This document shows, piece after piece, positions 44,560 to 57,244 of a DNA stretch of 64,000 nucleotides. The position numbers and the translations under genes were made by a program. The notes beneath the pieces are model-generated. The model saw only the letters and a list, made by a program, of their open reading frames with translations. It made no database searches and had not been told where the DNA came from. Every line of letters begins with the position of its first letter. The first letter of the stretch is position 1. Source of the stretch: Selaginella moellendorffii (lineage: Eukaryota; Streptophyta; Lycopodiopsida; Selaginellales; Selaginellaceae); NCBI RefSeq assembly GCF_000143415.4, contig NW_003314275.1, positions 1,850,697 to 1,914,696 on the forward strand. The letters run 5' to 3'.

Positions 44560-47500
44560 TGGTAAACATAGGATTCACTATCCAACAAAATTCAATAGCT
44601 AGTGTATCATCAAGAACACTTAATGATAAAACATAACTATCAAAGATAGCAGACAGTAAACCAACAACTTACTAGAGATAACTCAAAGAACACAAAGTAT
44701 CATTGACTGACAGGCACAATGCTCGCGAATGTATCACCCGAAGGAAATAACATCCCAACCTATCAGAACTAACTCGAGCAATAATCAACAGAACAGAATG
44801 AATGCGGTAAAACCAACAAACACCCATTCATGCCAACTATCACACTAGCCAATCCAAATAGATCCCAGCCAACAACACTAAGGAACTCAAGTTGCCTAAG
44901 CAAGTGTTAGCAACATCCTTTTGATGTCTCAAACCCAAGAGACCAATCCAGAGCAAATCACAAAGAACATGTGATATTGCAAAAAGCCACAAGCCATCAA
45001 AGAGAACAACTAACTATCACGAAAGATCATCAATCATCCCATCAATAAAGAGATGCATAATCATCGTCTAAGAAAGAATCCACTATCTCAAAGAGCAGCG
45101 AATCATTCTATATCAACAACAACCAAGCAAAACTCTTGACAAGGATAATCAACTATCTTAGATGATAATTAATCATCACCAATGATTGCCAGATGCAAAT
45201 ATTAACTTCATCGAAGCTAACAAGCCAAAATGCCCTCCCCAACAACTTCTAACAAATGGAACAACGAGCATAAAGCTCAAAGAACCAAAAGCTCGAAGAA
45301 GTCTATAGCTAAGTCTTTCCTAACAATGATCACAAGTTTCGCATGAACTAACTTCAATGCTAAAGAAGAAATTATAGTTCAACCCACAATATCCTCCTCA
45401 ACACATCCATAAGCTAAACTTCATAATGCCAAGCTAATGAAGAGCATATCTGCATCAATCCAAAAGCTAAGCATAATGAAGCTATGCTGGACAAGTGATC
45501 ACCAAACGATCCTCCATGAATCCATCCATAGCAAGACGTAACTCACTTCATAACAAGCACAAAAAGAATCATCAATGATCAATATATTTCAACTAAAATC
45601 CCATAAGGATTCAAATATTCCAATATCGATCACTAACTCTCCCATTTGTAGAGTTAGCATAGTCCATGACTAAATCATTTTTCAAGGAAAAGCCAAAGCT
45701 CAACCCCTACTAAATAACCTCGTCTAGAACACAACTAATTCAAACTTGCCATTCCGCTTATTTGAACGTCAACACAGTTGCTAACTAGCAAATGCACGAA
45801 TGCCAATAACACAAAGCCATAGCCAAATCATCAACACTATTTTCATCAAGACTAATGAAACGCAATATCAATCCTAAGGATAGACATCTCATCTCACTTG
45901 AATCTCAACGTCAATAATATCAATGACAAGGCATCACCTCAATGCCATCAACATCAGAACAAAGCTAAAAGAAAGCAAAAGTGAATCACCACTCAAAACT
46001 CTCTTGCAACCAAGCTAACCAAAGTCGAAGATACTTTAGTCAGTATCCGAGACTAGTTCTTCAACATTACTCAGGTACAGATAACACTTCCTCAAGGAGT
46101 GCATCACCACATCCAAGACTCAATGAAATCCAACACTATGAACTAAACGCAACCAAATGATACTAACAAAGGTAGAGTCGACATGCCAACATGGAAAACC
46201 CATGTAAGTCAAAGGACACGATCCTCCGCAATACCATCCGGTAAAGTAAACCTATCACTGCTAAATCTTCATCAAGCGAAGCAAGTGTCCAAAGCCCTTG
46301 ACAAAGTCTACAAGCAATCACTAGTTGCAAAGCAACCAACAATCACTTGTCTTGCCTTTTACAAGACCCAAACACTAACTCATGCCATTGAGTTATTATA
46401 CACTTGTCCAACATGAACGTAATACCCCAGATATGAGATAAAGGTTCATGGACAAGCACGAACTAAATGACCACTCGAATCCAACTCAACTGCAATAAGC
46501 TTACCAATGCATTTAGCCACTAGCTCTGAGCATGCCTTGAAGAGGCTAGCTATGCATGACCAACACTTAGCTGAAACTAAAGCGAAGACCATGAGATGGA
46601 CTCATATTGGTACACAACCTCCTCATAGACAAAGCTACAGTATGGGTACCAACATCTCAAACTCAAATAACTAAGTTGAACATCACCATCCTCAGCCAAG
46701 GCGCAGGGCCACCAAGACCAAGTCAAGATCAGTGAGAGCTCACTACTCTCATAGAGTCTAACAAAATGCAAAGTGCAACCTGCCACCAAGCATAACGCTA
46801 CAGAAGAAAGGCACAAGGGTCACCCTTCTTAGAAAAGTGCAATGGCCACTTTTCTACACCAACTCCAGACTCTATCCAACTCAATTGCGATAGCTTCAAA
46901 AGTTAGCATCCCTTTCGGGCTGCATCATACAAACTACATACTAAGGTTTAAGCCAACCGAAGTCAACTCCAACCCCTTCACTAGTTTGTACTGGCTTACG
47001 AAAACGGAATGGTTTTCGGACAAAGTGATAACAGATCAGCCATTGGAAAAGTCTAAGAAAATTTGTGAAAAATTTTCCATCCTAGAGAAAGAATGACTCT
47101 CAGTCCAGGAATTCAAACTTTCAAGACTCAACCAACTTCCTCCTACCAACAACTTCACATAGGTTCACCTCAACACAAATTCTCATAACCCATAGTATGC
47201 TTAAGCCTCGAACATCTTTTTGCCCATTCTTTCGACATCCAACACCAACATCCGTAAAGTGCAAAGTGAACATCCAAGGCTTGATCACGAAGACCACATC
47301 TTCGGATATCCATATTGCACTAACACTCTTCTTCAACCACTTTCAAGATCCAATGTGAAGCCCAAACACTAACAAGAAAAATGACATAGAAAATCAAGCT
47401 CTAAGGAAACTTCCTCATCACTCAAAAATAACAATACCACTTCCACTAACACAAGTGCTAGCAATGTCAATGCCTCAACTTCACACCTTTTCTATCCAAC

Positions 47501-48873
47501 AATCTACTCCAAGTGCAAGCGGATCAACCGACAAGCTATAACAAGTGAATGCTATAACCCTTTTCCAACACCTTATGGGCAAACTCTCAAAGGAACAACA
47601 TACCAACTTAAACTTAGCATAATGGACCATTATTGAGAATTCAGTCAAAGCTACTACAATGCTACTTCGTGCAAGTAGACTAGCATCACTATCAACCACT
47701 TTGGGGTTGCTCATCATTTAACCAAGCAACTTCGTAAACATATTGCTCATTATCACATGGATATGATATAGAAATTACAATGACTTGATCATCAATTGAG
47801 CAACACCACGAGCAATGCCAATGTTATTACTTCAAAGGTTTATGTGAGTATCAAGTGCTAACTCAATTCGACAAAATGCAACATAAATGCCACACTCCAC
47901 CGATAGAGACTTACAACACCCAACATCACTAACTTTTGTTCACTACATGGACAAGCTTATGCCACTCTCTTTCCGACCAAACTCAAAACTTAATCCAACA
48001 CCAAGCTACTCAAGGAGCAATAGCAAGGTTCCTCAGAAAAGAATTGAGCATTGCAACCCAAGTCTTTCAATAGCAAGCCTAGACAAAATGGTTTAGCGCT
48101 TCACCGCTATCCATCCCACAACTCACCATTTGTAAGACCATCATCTCCAAAATGCATCAAGGTAGGGACTCTTGATTGCATGATGTGAACACGAGCAATG
48201 AGTCACCCCTCGTTGCAAACCATCTCTCCAAAAGAGAAGATGATTTACGTGTTTGATCCTTCGTCCCCGACGACTCTCTTTTCGGTCTCATCTTTGACTA
48301 CACTTCAAGCTTGCGTTCGCACTGCCTTCAGTCCAATCCAAGAAAAGTTTATGAGAGAGCACGGCAATGATTACTTGAACCAATAGACTAATCCCTACAG
48401 TCTTGATTGATCCACTTGTAATCATGCCTAGGAAGGATCTACTAGTGCCGTGCTAAATAGCTACGGACCAGCCTATTTGCCACTCATAGCAAACTCAGGG
48501 AAAGTTTTCTTTTACCCACGGTATAAGGAACAACTCACGGAACCATTGGAACAACCCATGGAACAATCGATAGGCTAACATTAATCCTGCCAACTCAAAG
48601 TGTAACCTCGAGTTGCTAACGTGCCTCACTCACGAGCCCAAGCTCAAACTCGTGTGTACGGAACATCTAAAATCCATTCTATGAGCCCAAGAGCAAGCTC
48701 ACATCATAAGGTACAACAAGGTAACAAAATCCATACCCAAGGAACAATTGCGAAGCCTTTGCACCCAACGTGTACCCACTCGGATCATCGTTTTCATCTC
48801 TGCGTATGCAACGAGACTAGTTGCCCAATCTCATTGAATAGTACTCGCTGAGACTCATACCTCTGATACCAAA
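44560..48873 (-). mobile_element. Internal region A, copy 2 (inverted)
   Basis: Reverse complement of copy 1 from TGGTAAACATAGG outward to the PBS complement CTCTGATACCA at 48861-48871. Non-coding. Confidence 0.8.
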
Positions 48874-50019
48874 TGTAGCGCACGTGGTTTTGACCCTTTA
48901 TCCTATGGTGATTTACCATAGGATAACACCACGAAGCGGAACCTAAACCCTCTTTGTGCCACGTGACGGATGCCACGTGTCACATGCCACGTGTCCATGC
49001 CACGTGTCCATAAGAACCTGAGGTTCAGGGCCTTGGGCCACTGAACAAAGGAACAATGCCAAACTCCCAAGCATGGAGCCAAGGAGTGACGGAACCGAAC
49101 CACGGAGCAACTCCCGAGCATAAAGCCCAAGGAGCAAAGGGACAGGAGCCCGGAGCGACTTGGAACAGTCCTAGAGTAACCAGCATCCCAATGCCAGGAC
49201 CAGCACGCAAAACGGAGCCAAACGGAGTCTGGCGCTATTTCAGCATACCGGTGGCCTAACGCGAGGACATGGGTACTCCACCAACTAGCATGGAATGGAA
49301 CTTGGGCTTAGACCCAAGCCGGACGCAGAACAAGGACAGGCACGCAAGCGGGAGCTAGACTATGCCTCAGGTTGGTCGGCCATGCCCGACCTACCCACTA
49401 TCCCTACTATACATTTGGAACCCCCCACAGCCCCCCCCCCCTTGAGGAACACACGCTTTGGGCTTTCACCCCAAGCCTCCCTTAGTATTAGGAGTTAGTC
49501 TCTGGGACAAGCTCGAAACTTACTAAATATGGAATGTCCCTAGACTGCGAATTTGGACACGGGACGAACACCATTGTGTTCAGGACAATCTCTACATTCT
49601 GTAGATATGCCAAATGAGCAAATCTAGACACTTTCCATAAATAGCATTTGGGACCGAAATGAGACCAACACAAAGGGCATGATAGCGAGGGTGTTTGGCA
49701 GACACGGTAAGCTATCATCTAGCAATATTGAGGGACCAATCTCAATATTGCGGGGGTTCCCAACACTAGCAAGTGCAAGTCAACGAATGAGTTTCTCTAA
49801 CCAGGTCAAGTATGCTTGACTAAATAGACACTTAGGAATTCCTTCCTTATGCTCATCTGGTCAAGTGCACATGCGAGGACCAGTTTCTCAACTAGCTTAG
49901 GCGGAGACTGATAATGGGCCCAGCAATACCGACCTCCTGCCATCGTGGCAGTAAGGTAAGAGTGTCCGTAAGGACTGGTCGACAGGTAACTTTCGATACC
50001 CGAAGTCACATTCGCGACA
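48874..50019 (-). mobile_element. LTR A2 (inverted)
   Basis: 1146 bp, beginning TGTAGCGCACGTGG and ending ATTCGCGACA. Its 5' third (near 50019 on this strand) is more diverged from LTR A1 than its 3' third. It abuts a truncated direct LTR with no spacer. Confidence 0.85.
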
Positions 50020-50020
50020 C

Positions 50021-50511
50021 TGACCGACCTGAGGCATAGTCTAGCTCCTGCTTACATGCCTGTTCTTGTTTTGCGTCCGGCTTGGGTCTAAGCCTAAGCT
50101 CCACACCATGCTAGCTGGTGGAGTACCCATGTCCTCGTGTTAGGCCACCAGTATGCTGAAATAGCGCCAGACTTCGTTTGGCTCCGTTTTGCGTGCTGGT
50201 CCTGGCATTGGGATGTTGGTTACTCTAGGACTGTTCCAAGTCGCTCCGGACCCCTGTCCCTTTGCTCCTTGGGCTTTATGCTCGGGAGTTGCTCCGTAGT
50301 TCGGTTCTGTCACTCCTTGGCTTCGTGCTTGGGAGTTTGGCACCGTTCCTTCGTTCAGTGGCCCAAGGCTCTGAACCTCAGGTTCCTATGGACACGTGGC
50401 ATATGACACGTGGCATCTGTCACGTGGCACAAAGAGGGTTAGGTTCCGCTTTGTGGTGTTATCCTATGGTAAATCACCATAGAATAAAGGGTCAAAACCA
50501 CGTGCACTACA
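50021..50511 (+). mobile_element. LTR A3, 5'-truncated
   Basis: Begins mid-LTR at GACCGACCTGAGGCATAG and runs to CGTGCACTACA, followed by the PBS. The first 640 bp of the LTR are absent, so it is a rearrangement breakpoint rather than an element end. Confidence 0.8.
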
Positions 50512-53500
50512 TTTGGTATCAGAGAATGAGTCTCGGCGAGTACTATCCAATGAGATTGGGCAACTAGTCTCGTTGCATACGCAGAGATGAAACGATGATC
50601 CGAGTGGGTACACGTTTGGGTGCAAAGGCTTCGCAATCGTTCCTTGGGTATGGATGTTGGTTACCTTTTTTGTACCATAATAATATGAGCTTGCGCTTGG
50701 GCTCATAAGATGGTTTGAGATGTTTCGTTTCGCACAAGTTTGCGCTTGGGCTCGTGAGTGAGGCACATTAGCAACTCTTTGAGTTGGCAGGATTAATGTT
50801 AGCCTATCAGTGGTTCCGTGAGTTGTTCCATGTACCGTGGGTGAAAGTAAACTTTCCCTGGGTTTGCTATGAGTGGCGAATAGGCTGGTCCGTAACTCTT
50901 TCGCACGGCACTAGTGGATCCTTCTTAGACATGATTACAAGTGGATCAATTAAGACTGTAGGGATGAGTCTATTGATTCAAGTACTCATTGCCGTGCTCT
51001 CTCATAAACTTTTCTTGGATTGGACTGAAGGCAGTGTTAAAGCAAGCTTGAAGTTTAGTCAAAGATGAGACCAAAAAGAGAGTAGTCAGGGACGAAGGAT
51101 CAAACACGTAAATCATTTTCTTCTCTTGGAGAGATGATTTGCAACAAAGTGTTAACTCATTGTTTGTGTTCATATTATGCAATCAAGAGTCCCTACCTTG
51201 ATGCATTTTGGAGATGATGGTCTTACAAATGGTGAGTTACGGGATGGATAGCGGTGAAACGCTAAACCATTTTGTCTAGGCTTGCTATTGGAAGACTTGG
51301 GTTACAATGCTCAATTCTTTTCTAGGGAACCTTGCTATTGCTCCTGGAGTAGCTTGGTGTTGGATTAGTTTTGAGTTTGGTCGGAAAGAGAGTGGCAAGA
51401 GTTTGTCCGTGTTGTGAACAAAAGTTAGTGGTATTGGGAGTTATAAATCTCTATCAGTGAGGTGTAGCATTTATGTTGCATTTTGTCGAATCAAGTTGAC
51501 ACTTGATACTCACTTAAACTTTTGAAGTAATGACATAGGCATTACTCATAGTGTTACTCAATTGATGATCAAGTCATTGTGATTTTTATATCATACCCAT
51601 GTGATAATGAGCAATGTGTTTACGAAGTTGCTTGGGTCAAATGATGATTAACCCCAAAGTGGTTGATGGTGAAGCTAGTCTACTTGCACGTAGTAGCGTT
51701 GTAGTAGTTTCAACTAGATTCTCAATGGTGGTCCATTATACTAAGCTTAAGTTGGTACCTTGTTTCCTGGGGTTTACCCATTAGGTGTTGGAAAAAAGTT
51801 ATAGCGTTCACTTGCTATGGCTCGTCGGTTGATCCATTAGCATTTGGAGTAGATTATTGGATGGAGAAAGTGTGCAATTGAGGCATTGACATCACTAGCA
51901 TTTGTGTTAGTGGAGATGACATTGTTAAGTTGAGTGATGAGGAATTTTCTTTAGAGCTTGATTTTCCATGTCATTTTTCTTGTTAGTGTTTTAGCTTCAC
52001 ATTGGATCTTGAAGATGGTTGAAAAAGAGTGTTAGTGCAATGTGGATATCTGAAGATGTGGTCTTCGTGATCAAGCCTTGGATGTTCCATTTGCATTTCA
52101 CGGGTGTCGGTATTGGATGTCGGAGATATGGGCAAAAATATGTTCGATGCTTAAGCATACTATGGGTCATGAGAATTGGTGTTGAGGTGAACCTATGTGA
52201 AGTTGTTAGTAGGAAGAAGTTGGTTGAGTCTTGGAAGTTTGTATTTCTGGATTAAGAGTCATTCTTTTTCTAGGATGGAAAATTTTTCCACAAATTTTCT
52301 TAGACTTTTCCAATGGCTGATCTGTTGATCACTTTGTCTGAAAACCATTCCGTTTTCGTAAGCCAGTACAAACTAGTGAAGGGGTTGGAGTTGACTTTGG
52401 TTGACTTAGATCTTAGTAGGTAGTTTGTATGATGCGACCCGAAAGGGATGCTGACTTTTGAAGCTAAGGCAATTGAGTTGGATAGAGTCTGGAGTTGGTG
52501 TAGAAAAGTGGCCGTTGCGCTTTTCTAGAAAGGTGACCCTTGTGCCTTTCTGTTAGCATTGTGCTTGGTGGCAAGTTGCACCTTGCATTTCGTTAGACTC
52601 TATGAGAGTAGTGAGCTCTCACTAATCTTGACTTGGTCTTAGTGGCCTTGCACCTTGGCTAAGGATAGTGATGTCCAACTTAGTTGTTTATGGCTGAGAT
52701 GTTAGTACCTGTACTATAGCTTTGTCTATGAGGAGGTTGTGTACCGATATGAGTCTATCTCGTGATCTTCACTTTAGTTTTGACTAAGTGTTGATCATGC
52801 ATAGCTAACCTCTTCAAGGCATGCTCAGAGCTATTGACTAGATGTGTTGGTGAGTTTAATGCAGTTGAGTTGGATTCGAGTGGTCATTTTTCGTGTTTGT
52901 CCATGAACCTTTATCTCGTACCTGGGGTATTACGTTCATGTTGGACAAGAATATGACTCAATGACATGAGTTCAGTGTTGGGTCTTGTGAAGGCAAGTTG
53001 AAGAGTGATTGTTGGTTGCTTTGCAACTAGTGATTGCTTGTAGACTTTGTCAAGGACTGCTGACACTTGCTTCGCTCGATGATGATTTAGCAATGATGGG
53101 TTTGTTTTACCGAATGGTGTTGCGGAGGATCATGTCGTTAGACTTACATGGGTTTTCCATGTTGCATGTCGACTCTACCTTTGTCGATATCATTTGGTTG
53201 TGTTTAGTCTGTGGTGTTGGATTTCATTGAGTCTTGGACGTGGTGAATCACTCCTTGAGGAAGTGTTATCTATAACTGAGTTTTCCTGAAGAACTAGTCT
53301 CAGATACTGAGTAAAGTATCTTTGACTTTGGTTAGCTTGGTTGCTAGAGAGCTTTGAGTGGTGATTCACTTTTGCTTTCTTCTAGCTTTGTTATAGTGTT
53401 GATGGCATTGAAGTGATGTCTTGTTATTGACATTGTTGATGCTGAGATTTGAGTGAAATAAGATGTCTTTCCGAAGGATTGATATTGAGTTTCATTAGTC

Positions 53501-55482
53501 TCGATGAAGATAGTGTTGATGATTTGGCTATGGCTTGTGTTATTGGCATTCGTGCATTTGCTAGTTAGCAACTGTATTGACGTTCAAATGAACTGAGTGG
53601 CAAGTTGAGTTAGTTGTGTTCTGGACGAAATTATTTAGTAAAGGTTGAGCTTTGAGCTTTTCCTTGAAAAGTGATTTAGTCATGGACAACACTAACTCTA
53701 CAAGAGGAAGAGTTAGTGATTAATATTGAAGTGATCAAATCCTTGTTGGATTTGAGTTGGAATATATTGATCACTGATGATTTTTCTTGTACTTGCTATG
53801 AAGTAAGTTACGTCTTGCTATAGATGGATTCATGGAGGATTGTTTGGTGATCACTTGTTGAGCATAATTTCGTTATGCTTCGCTTTTGGATTGATTTGGA
53901 TATGCTCTTCATTAGCTTTGCATTATGAAGTTTAGCTTATGGATTTGTTGAGGAGGATGTTGTGGGTTGTACTATGATTTCTTCTTTAGCATTGAAATTA
54001 GTTTATGCAAGACTCGTGATCATTATAGGCAAGACTTTGCTATAGGCTTCTTCGAGCTTTTGGTTCTTTGAGTTTTTATGCTCATTGTTCTATTTGTTAG
54101 AAGTAGTTGGGGAAAGCATTTTTGCTTATTAGCTTCGATGTTGAAGTTGGCTTTTGCATCTAGCAATCATTGGTGATGATTGACTTTCATTTAGGACAGT
54201 TGATTATCCTTGTCAAAAAGTTTTACTTGATTATTGTTGATATAGAATGATTCACTATTCTTCGGGATGGTGGATTCCTTCTTTGACAATGATTCTGCAT
54301 CTCTTTATAGATGGGATGATTGATGATCTTTCATGATGGTTCGTTATTCTCTTTGATGGCTTATGGCTTTTCGCAATGCCACATGTTTTTTTGTGGTTTG
54401 GTCTAGAGTGGTCTCTTGGGTTTGAGACATCGATAGGATGTTGCTGACACTTGCTTGAGCAACTCTGGTTCCTTGGTATTGTTGACCGGGATCTATTCAG
54501 ATTGGCTTCTATGATAGTTGGCATGAATCAGTGTTTGTTGGTCTTACCACATTCATTCTGTTCTGTTGATTATTGCTCAAGTTACTTCTGATAGATTGAA
54601 TGTTATTACCTTTGGGTGATACATTCGCAAGCATCTTGCTTGCCAGTCACTAATACTTTGTATTCTTTGAGTTAGCTTTTGGAAGTTATTTATCATACTG
54701 TCTATAATCTTTGATAGTTAAGTTTTATCATTGAGTATTCTTGATGATGCACTTGCTATTGAATTTTGTTGGATGGTATTCCTATGTTTACCAATTATGA
54801 TGATCTTGGTGGTTCATATACTCTAATACTGGTTTATCAGATGATAACTTCCTTGGAATACTTTTGTGTTCTCATATAAGTTTTATTCACTGATAATTAA
54901 GACTCTAAGATATCATTGTTTAATGACTTTAATATTGTCCATTTATTGATCTTTGAGTTTGGGCCAGTATAGGTAGACTGGCTTCGGCACTTTAGGTGCA
55001 TGGTGAAATCTCTAGTCATGGGGTAGCTACTGTCAACTGGTCACATAACCCGCCTCTCTATCGATGTTCCTTATTCTGTTAAAAGGGCGTGACCGTGTAA
55101 ACAACTCTAACTGCCTGTTTACAGTAGTCTATCTAAACCTTACCGACGGGTTTGGTTTCTTTGCTCAGGAGGGTTGGGGCCTCTGGCTTCTCTCTCTATG
55201 TCCTTGCGGGCAGGGGCGTATCACACTTTTGTAGCTGGGTGACACCCAGAGCAGCAAGGGCGGCTGACTCCGTTGGTCATTTCCTTGTCGGCGACGGCTG
55301 GAAGGTGTCTGAGCTGGTAGCGCATCCGCGTTAGACAAAGAAGTTACCCCTAACTCATTTAAGTTGGTGCATTTCTCACATAGTGTGAGTACCGTGAACT
55401 TTTTCTGGAGTTGTTTCCTTGGCGGTATTCTAGACTCGAGTGTGCATCGACGAGGACATTGATCTTCCCTAGGGGGGGAGAG
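50512..55482 (+). mobile_element. Internal region A, copy 3 (complete)
   Basis: The most complete internal region: it parallels copy 1 through about 54805 and then has 0.68 kb found nowhere else in the window, up to the polypurine tract AGGGGGGGAGAG (55471-55482). Just before the tract, CGTGTG/TGCATCGACGAGGACATTGA reads CIDEDID, the only polyprotein-like trace. Otherwise non-coding. Confidence 0.75.
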
Positions 55483-56612
55483 TGTCGTGAATGTAACTTT
55501 GGGTATCGAAAGTTACCTGTCGGCTAGTCCTTTCAGATATTCTTTCCTTACTGCCACGACGGCAGGAGATCGGTATTGCTGGACCCGTTATTAGTTTCCC
55601 ACTTGAGCTAGTTGAGAAACTGGTCAATGACCATGCACTTAGATTGGATAAACATAAGGTAGGAACCCTATGTGTTTCTTGCTGAGCATACTCGGCCTGG
55701 TTTGAGAAACTTAAGTCATTGGCTTGCGTTTGCTAGTATCAAGAACCCCTGCGTTATTGAGATTGGTCCCTCAATATTCACTAGATGATAGCTTACTGTG
55801 TCTGCCAAACACCCTCGCTATCATGCCCTTTGTGTTAGTCTCATTGTGGTCCCAAATGCTAATTATGGAAAGTGTCTAGATTTGCTCATTTGGCATATCT
55901 ACGGAATGTAGAGATCGGCCTGAACACAATGGTGTTCGTCCCGTGTCCAAATTCGCAATCTAGTGCCATTCTATATTTAGTAAGTTTCAAACTTGTCCCA
56001 GAGACTAACTTCTGATACTAAGGGAGGCTTGGGGTGAAAGCCTAAAGCGTGTGTTCTTGAAGGGGGGGGGGGCTATGGGGGGTTCCAAATGTATAGTAGG
56101 GATAGTGGGTAAGTCGGGCATGGCCGACCAACCTGAGGCATAGTCTAGCTCCCGCTTGCGTGCCTGTCCTTGTTCTGCGTCTGGCTTGGGTCTAAGCCTA
56201 AGCTCCACACCATGCTAGCTGGTGGAGTACCCATGTCCTCGCGTTAGGCCACCGGTATGCTGAAATAGCGCCAGACTCTGTTTGGCTCCGTTTTGCGTGC
56301 TGGTCTTGGCATTGGGATGCTGGTTACTCTAGGACTATTCCAAGTCGCTCCGAACCCCTATCCCTTCACTCCTTGGGCTTTATGCTCGGGAGTTGCTTCG
56401 TAGTTCGGTTCCGTCACTCTTTGGCTTCATGCTTGGGAGTTTGGCACCGTTCCTTCGTTCAGTGGCCCAAGGCTCTGAACCTCGGGTTCCTATGGACATG
56501 TGGCATATGACACGTGGCACAAAGAGGGTTAGGTTCTGCTTCCAGGATTTACCGTAGTGTTATCCTATGGTAAATCACCATAGAATAAAGGGTAAAAACC
56601 ACGTGCGCTACA
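55483..56612 (+). mobile_element. LTR A4 (3' LTR)
   Basis: 1130 bp, TGTCGTGAATG...GCGCTACA, directly after the polypurine tract. The first 110 bp differ from LTR A1 at only a few positions. Its terminal hairpin carries one mismatch (CATAGAATAA). Confidence 0.88.
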
Positions 56613-57244
56613 AAATTAGCCTTTTCTGGCCAAACTAGCTCCATTGCAGTCCTCCCCCTTACTATACTTTTGGAGCTCACCAAACCCCTCAAGGTCTGGG
56701 AGACGAACGCTTTGGGCTTTCACCCTCTCAGACTCGAACTCGGACTCGGACTCGGACTCGGACTCAGACTCGGACTCGGACTCGGACTCGAACTTGGGCT
56801 CGGTCTCAGCCTCGACCTCGGCCTCAGTCTTGGTCCCGATCTCGGTCTCAGTCTCGGTCCCGGTCTTGGTCTTGGTTCTGGTCTCGGTCTTGGTCTCGAC
56901 CTCGAACTCCATCTCGGGTCCATCTCCGACTCCATTTCGAACTCCATCTTGGACTCCATCTCGGGTCCATCTCGGACTCCATCTCGGGTCCATCTCGGAC
57001 TCCATCTCAGACACTTCCACGTGTCATGTGTCAGTCCTCTTGTATCCCTTTTCTAGAGACTCATTTATCTCTCACTTCGTACTTGTTCCTTGAGCACTTT
57101 GCTGGGAGTTCCACTCCCGCTCTTGACCTTTCAAGTTGGAGCTTTTAGTCCAAACGTGTTACGCTCGTTTGGTTTTGGTTTCGGCCACTACCACATGGCA
57201 CCCTTCTGGCTCCACTTTGGGGCCTAGGGATTTTGCCTCTCACA
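56613..57244 (-). mobile_element. LTR of family B, copy 2 (inverted), proximal part
   Basis: Continues the inverted LTR-B broken at 39111, running to ...CCTCTCACA at 57244 (TGTGAGAGG on its own strand). It includes the minisatellite at about 56725-57010. The first five bases, AAATT, are the right target duplication of composite A. Confidence 0.8.

Larger units (their letters stand above)
39112..50019. repeat. Giant inverted repeat, two 5.4 kb arms
   Basis: Arms 39112-44532 and 44560-50019 are reverse complements, with 27 nt (44533-44559) between them. Matched positions have a constant sum near 89,092 at the centre, drifting to about 89,131 at the LTR ends because of small indels. By eye, identity is about 97% around the LTR/PBS and about 88-90% in the 150 bp next to the centre. 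Both arms run LTR-PBS-internal toward the axis. Confidence 0.92.
39112..56612. mobile_element. Composite non-coding LTR retrotransposon, family A
   Basis: The order is LTR (39112-40244, +), internal (40245-44559, +), internal inverted (44560-48873), LTR inverted (48874-50019), partial LTR (50021-50511, +), internal (50512-55482, +), LTR (55483-56612, +). The outer LTRs are about 97% alike where I compared them by eye. It is bounded by a 5-bp near-identical duplication. No gag, protease, reverse transcriptase or integrase motif was found, so it behaves like a LARD-type, non-autonomous element. Only a DEDID-like relic precedes the polypurine tract. Confidence 0.8.

Noticed and set aside
49430-49441. 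C/G homopolymer runs in the family A LTRs as polypurine tracts
   Set aside because: They lie mid-LTR in every copy; the real tract is at 55471-55482, directly before the LTR.
55152-55334. 60-codon frame near the end of the family A internal region as a gag-pol remnant
   Set aside because: No recognisable polyprotein motif; only the following CIDEDID trace resembles the end of a gypsy polyprotein.
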